Shown here piece by piece: positions 14,395 to 14,966 of a stretch of DNA of 14,966 nt. Every line of letters begins with the position of its first letter. The stretch's first letter is position 1. The notes below the pieces were generated by a model. That model searched no databases. It saw only the letters and a program-made list of their open reading frames with translations, and had not been told where the DNA came from. The translations under genes were made by a program, and so were the position numbers. This DNA is from Syntrophus sp034006265 (GTDB lineage: Bacteria; Desulfobacterota; Syntrophia; Syntrophales; Syntrophaceae), in assembly GCA_034006265.1 (NCBI GenBank), contig JAVETB010000065.1, positions 1 to 14,966 of the forward strand, read 5' to 3'.

Positions 14395-14670
14395 TTAGCT
14401 TTTCATGGCTTTGGCAAAGTCTTCAATCGTGTCGAAAGGACCGAGCATCTTACCGGCGGCGATATCCTTGTCCGCTTCTGCTTCGTCGGCCTGCCACTCT
14501 TTGGAGTAGAAATAGGCCTGTTCCGGGTGTACGACCTTGACCGGCTTCAGGACAATTTCGCCGTCTTTGTCCGCCAATTCCAGATAATCCCCTTCGTCGA
14601 TATTATACTTTTTCCTAATCATGGAAGGCAGTGTGATTTGGCTGTAACGCCTGACTTTTACTAAAGGCAT
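14395..14670 (-). CDS. AbrB/MazE/SpoVT-type antitoxin
   Basis: 91 residues. The N-terminal 45 residues (VKVRRYSQITLPSMIRKKYN, then GDYLELADKDGEIVLKPVK) match the swapped-hairpin AbrB/MazE DNA-binding domain. The rest (YFYSKEWQADEAEADKDIAA and GPFDTIEDFAKAMKS) is the acidic, mostly helical part that wraps the toxin. Start ATG 14670 has GAGG eight to ten bases upstream. It is first in the toxin-antitoxin unit and should repress its own promoter, where palindromes overlap the -10. An AbrB-type antitoxin with a RelE-type toxin is a known mixed pairing. Intact. Confidence 0.88.
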   Translation of the reverse strand: MPLVKVRRYSQITLPSMIRKKYNIDEGDYLELADKDGEIVLKPVKVVHPEQAYFYSKEWQADEAEADKDIAAGKMLGPFDTIEDFAKAMKS

Positions 14671-14725
14671 GTTTTTAACCTCTTTGATGAGATTCCTATT
14701 GTTCCAGTGAACAAAAAAACGTTTT

Positions 14726-14757
14726 TGTGAAATTCACATATTCACAATATCATATTG
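14726..14757. promoter_or_regulatory. Twin palindromic operator of the toxin-antitoxin unit
   Basis: Two perfect 13-base palindromes with a one-base centre: TGTGAAATTCACA (14726-14738) and CAATATCATATTG (14745-14757). Centres are 19 bases apart. An extra TTCACA half-site sits at 14741-14746. They overlap the candidate -10 and the start region, as expected for autorepression by the antitoxin. Confidence 0.6.
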
Positions 14758-14771
14758 ATAAGCATTGTCAA
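14744..14771 (-). promoter_or_regulatory. Candidate sigma-70 promoter of the toxin-antitoxin unit
   Basis: Minus-strand TTGACA (14771..14766), 16-base spacer, TATTGT (14749..14744). The -35 is perfect, the -10 matches 4 of 6. It lies about 74 bases before the antitoxin ATG. Confidence 0.55.
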
Positions 14772-14842
14772 GTTGCTTGCTAGTCCCAAATCCACCGCCT
14801 ATTTTGAAGCAACTGATCATTTCGGTTTTTCACGCCACGTTT

Positions 14843-14966
14843 GGGGAAAAAGGGGGGACGCTTCCCATATTAAATTTCTTTCTGTTTTTTGGGGCGACCC
14901 GCCTTGCCCGGCAATATCTTTCGGCAAAGTTTATTTTCCAATTCCGAAAGGAAAGCTTCGCTTCCC
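14843..14966 (-). repeat. Direct repeat, copy B (transposase 3' end plus G-rich tail)
   Basis: Second copy of the repeat seen at 13718-13840, same orientation, cut by the window end, so the shared length may be larger. It includes GGGAAGCGTCCCC after the transposase stop and a TTTTTCCCC tail. Distance between copies is about 1.1 kb. Confidence 0.85.
14870..14966 (-). CDS. REP-associated (Y1/IS200-like) transposase, C-terminal end, copy B (runs off window)
   Basis: The last 31 codons are in the window: GSEAFLSELENKLCRKILPG then KAGRPKKQKEI and TAA at 14872..14870. GSEAF followed by a short helix and KxGRPKK is the ordinary C-terminus of REP-associated tyrosine transposases. No frameshift is visible, unlike copy A, so the gene may be intact to the right. 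The catalytic HUH motif and tyrosine are outside the window. These enzymes nick and join single strands at small palindromic repeats; the GGGA/TCCC hairpin just after the stop may be such a site. Confidence 0.7.
   Translation of the reverse strand, partial: GSEAFLSELENKLCRKILPGKAGRPKKQKEI

Overview
The window looks like chromosomal DNA from a deltaproteobacterium, possibly a relative of Syntrophus/Smithella. The hints are a PEP-CTERM protein with a sigma-54-like promoter, a KdnB-type Kdo oxidase, very long MORN-repeat proteins and ends of REP-associated-type transposases. This assignment is an inference from gene families; there is no rRNA or other marker gene. Nearly every gene is on the minus strand; the one clear plus-strand gene encodes a CBS-pair protein. 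I see no tRNA, rRNA or CRISPR array.

Right to left (minus-strand reading direction), positions 14966 to 13516 are a small wreckage zone. It holds the end of one REP-type transposase at the window edge, an AbrB-type antitoxin with a RelE/ParE-type toxin behind a palindrome-rich promoter, a 5' fragment of a parA gene, and a second, decayed copy of the same transposase end fused to the parA fragment. The two transposase ends form a direct repeat of about 124 bp that brackets the toxin-antitoxin/parA segment.

Positions 13390 to 12683 form one unit: a -24/-12 promoter, a perfect Shine-Dalgarno sequence, a secreted PEP-CTERM protein and a strong hairpin terminator. After about 300 bases with no convincing gene comes a strong sigma-70 promoter driving kdnB, followed by two MORN-repeat genes in the same direction (12385 to 7688). 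The larger MORN protein (976 aa) carries ten copies of a 67-68-residue coiled-coil module between two blocks of MORN repeats, which is the most striking protein architecture here.

Next comes a DUF4062 plus RecG-C/HATPase_c_4 protein (7546 to 6008), facing the CBS protein (5453 to 5902). The left 5.2 kb is a probable defence locus on the minus strand: a SNF2/HepA-type helicase, an AAA_21 (SMC/OLD-like) ATPase that overlaps by 8 bases a small TOPRIM-like partner, and the first 70 residues of a type III-like (Mod) DNA methyltransferase running off the left edge. The ATPase, its partner and the methyltransferase are close enough to be one transcript, and the helicase lies 289 bases upstream. I read this as a restriction-modification or restriction-like system with extra helicase and ATPase/nuclease modules. 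Its rest, probably a Res-type restriction subunit, should lie left of position 1.
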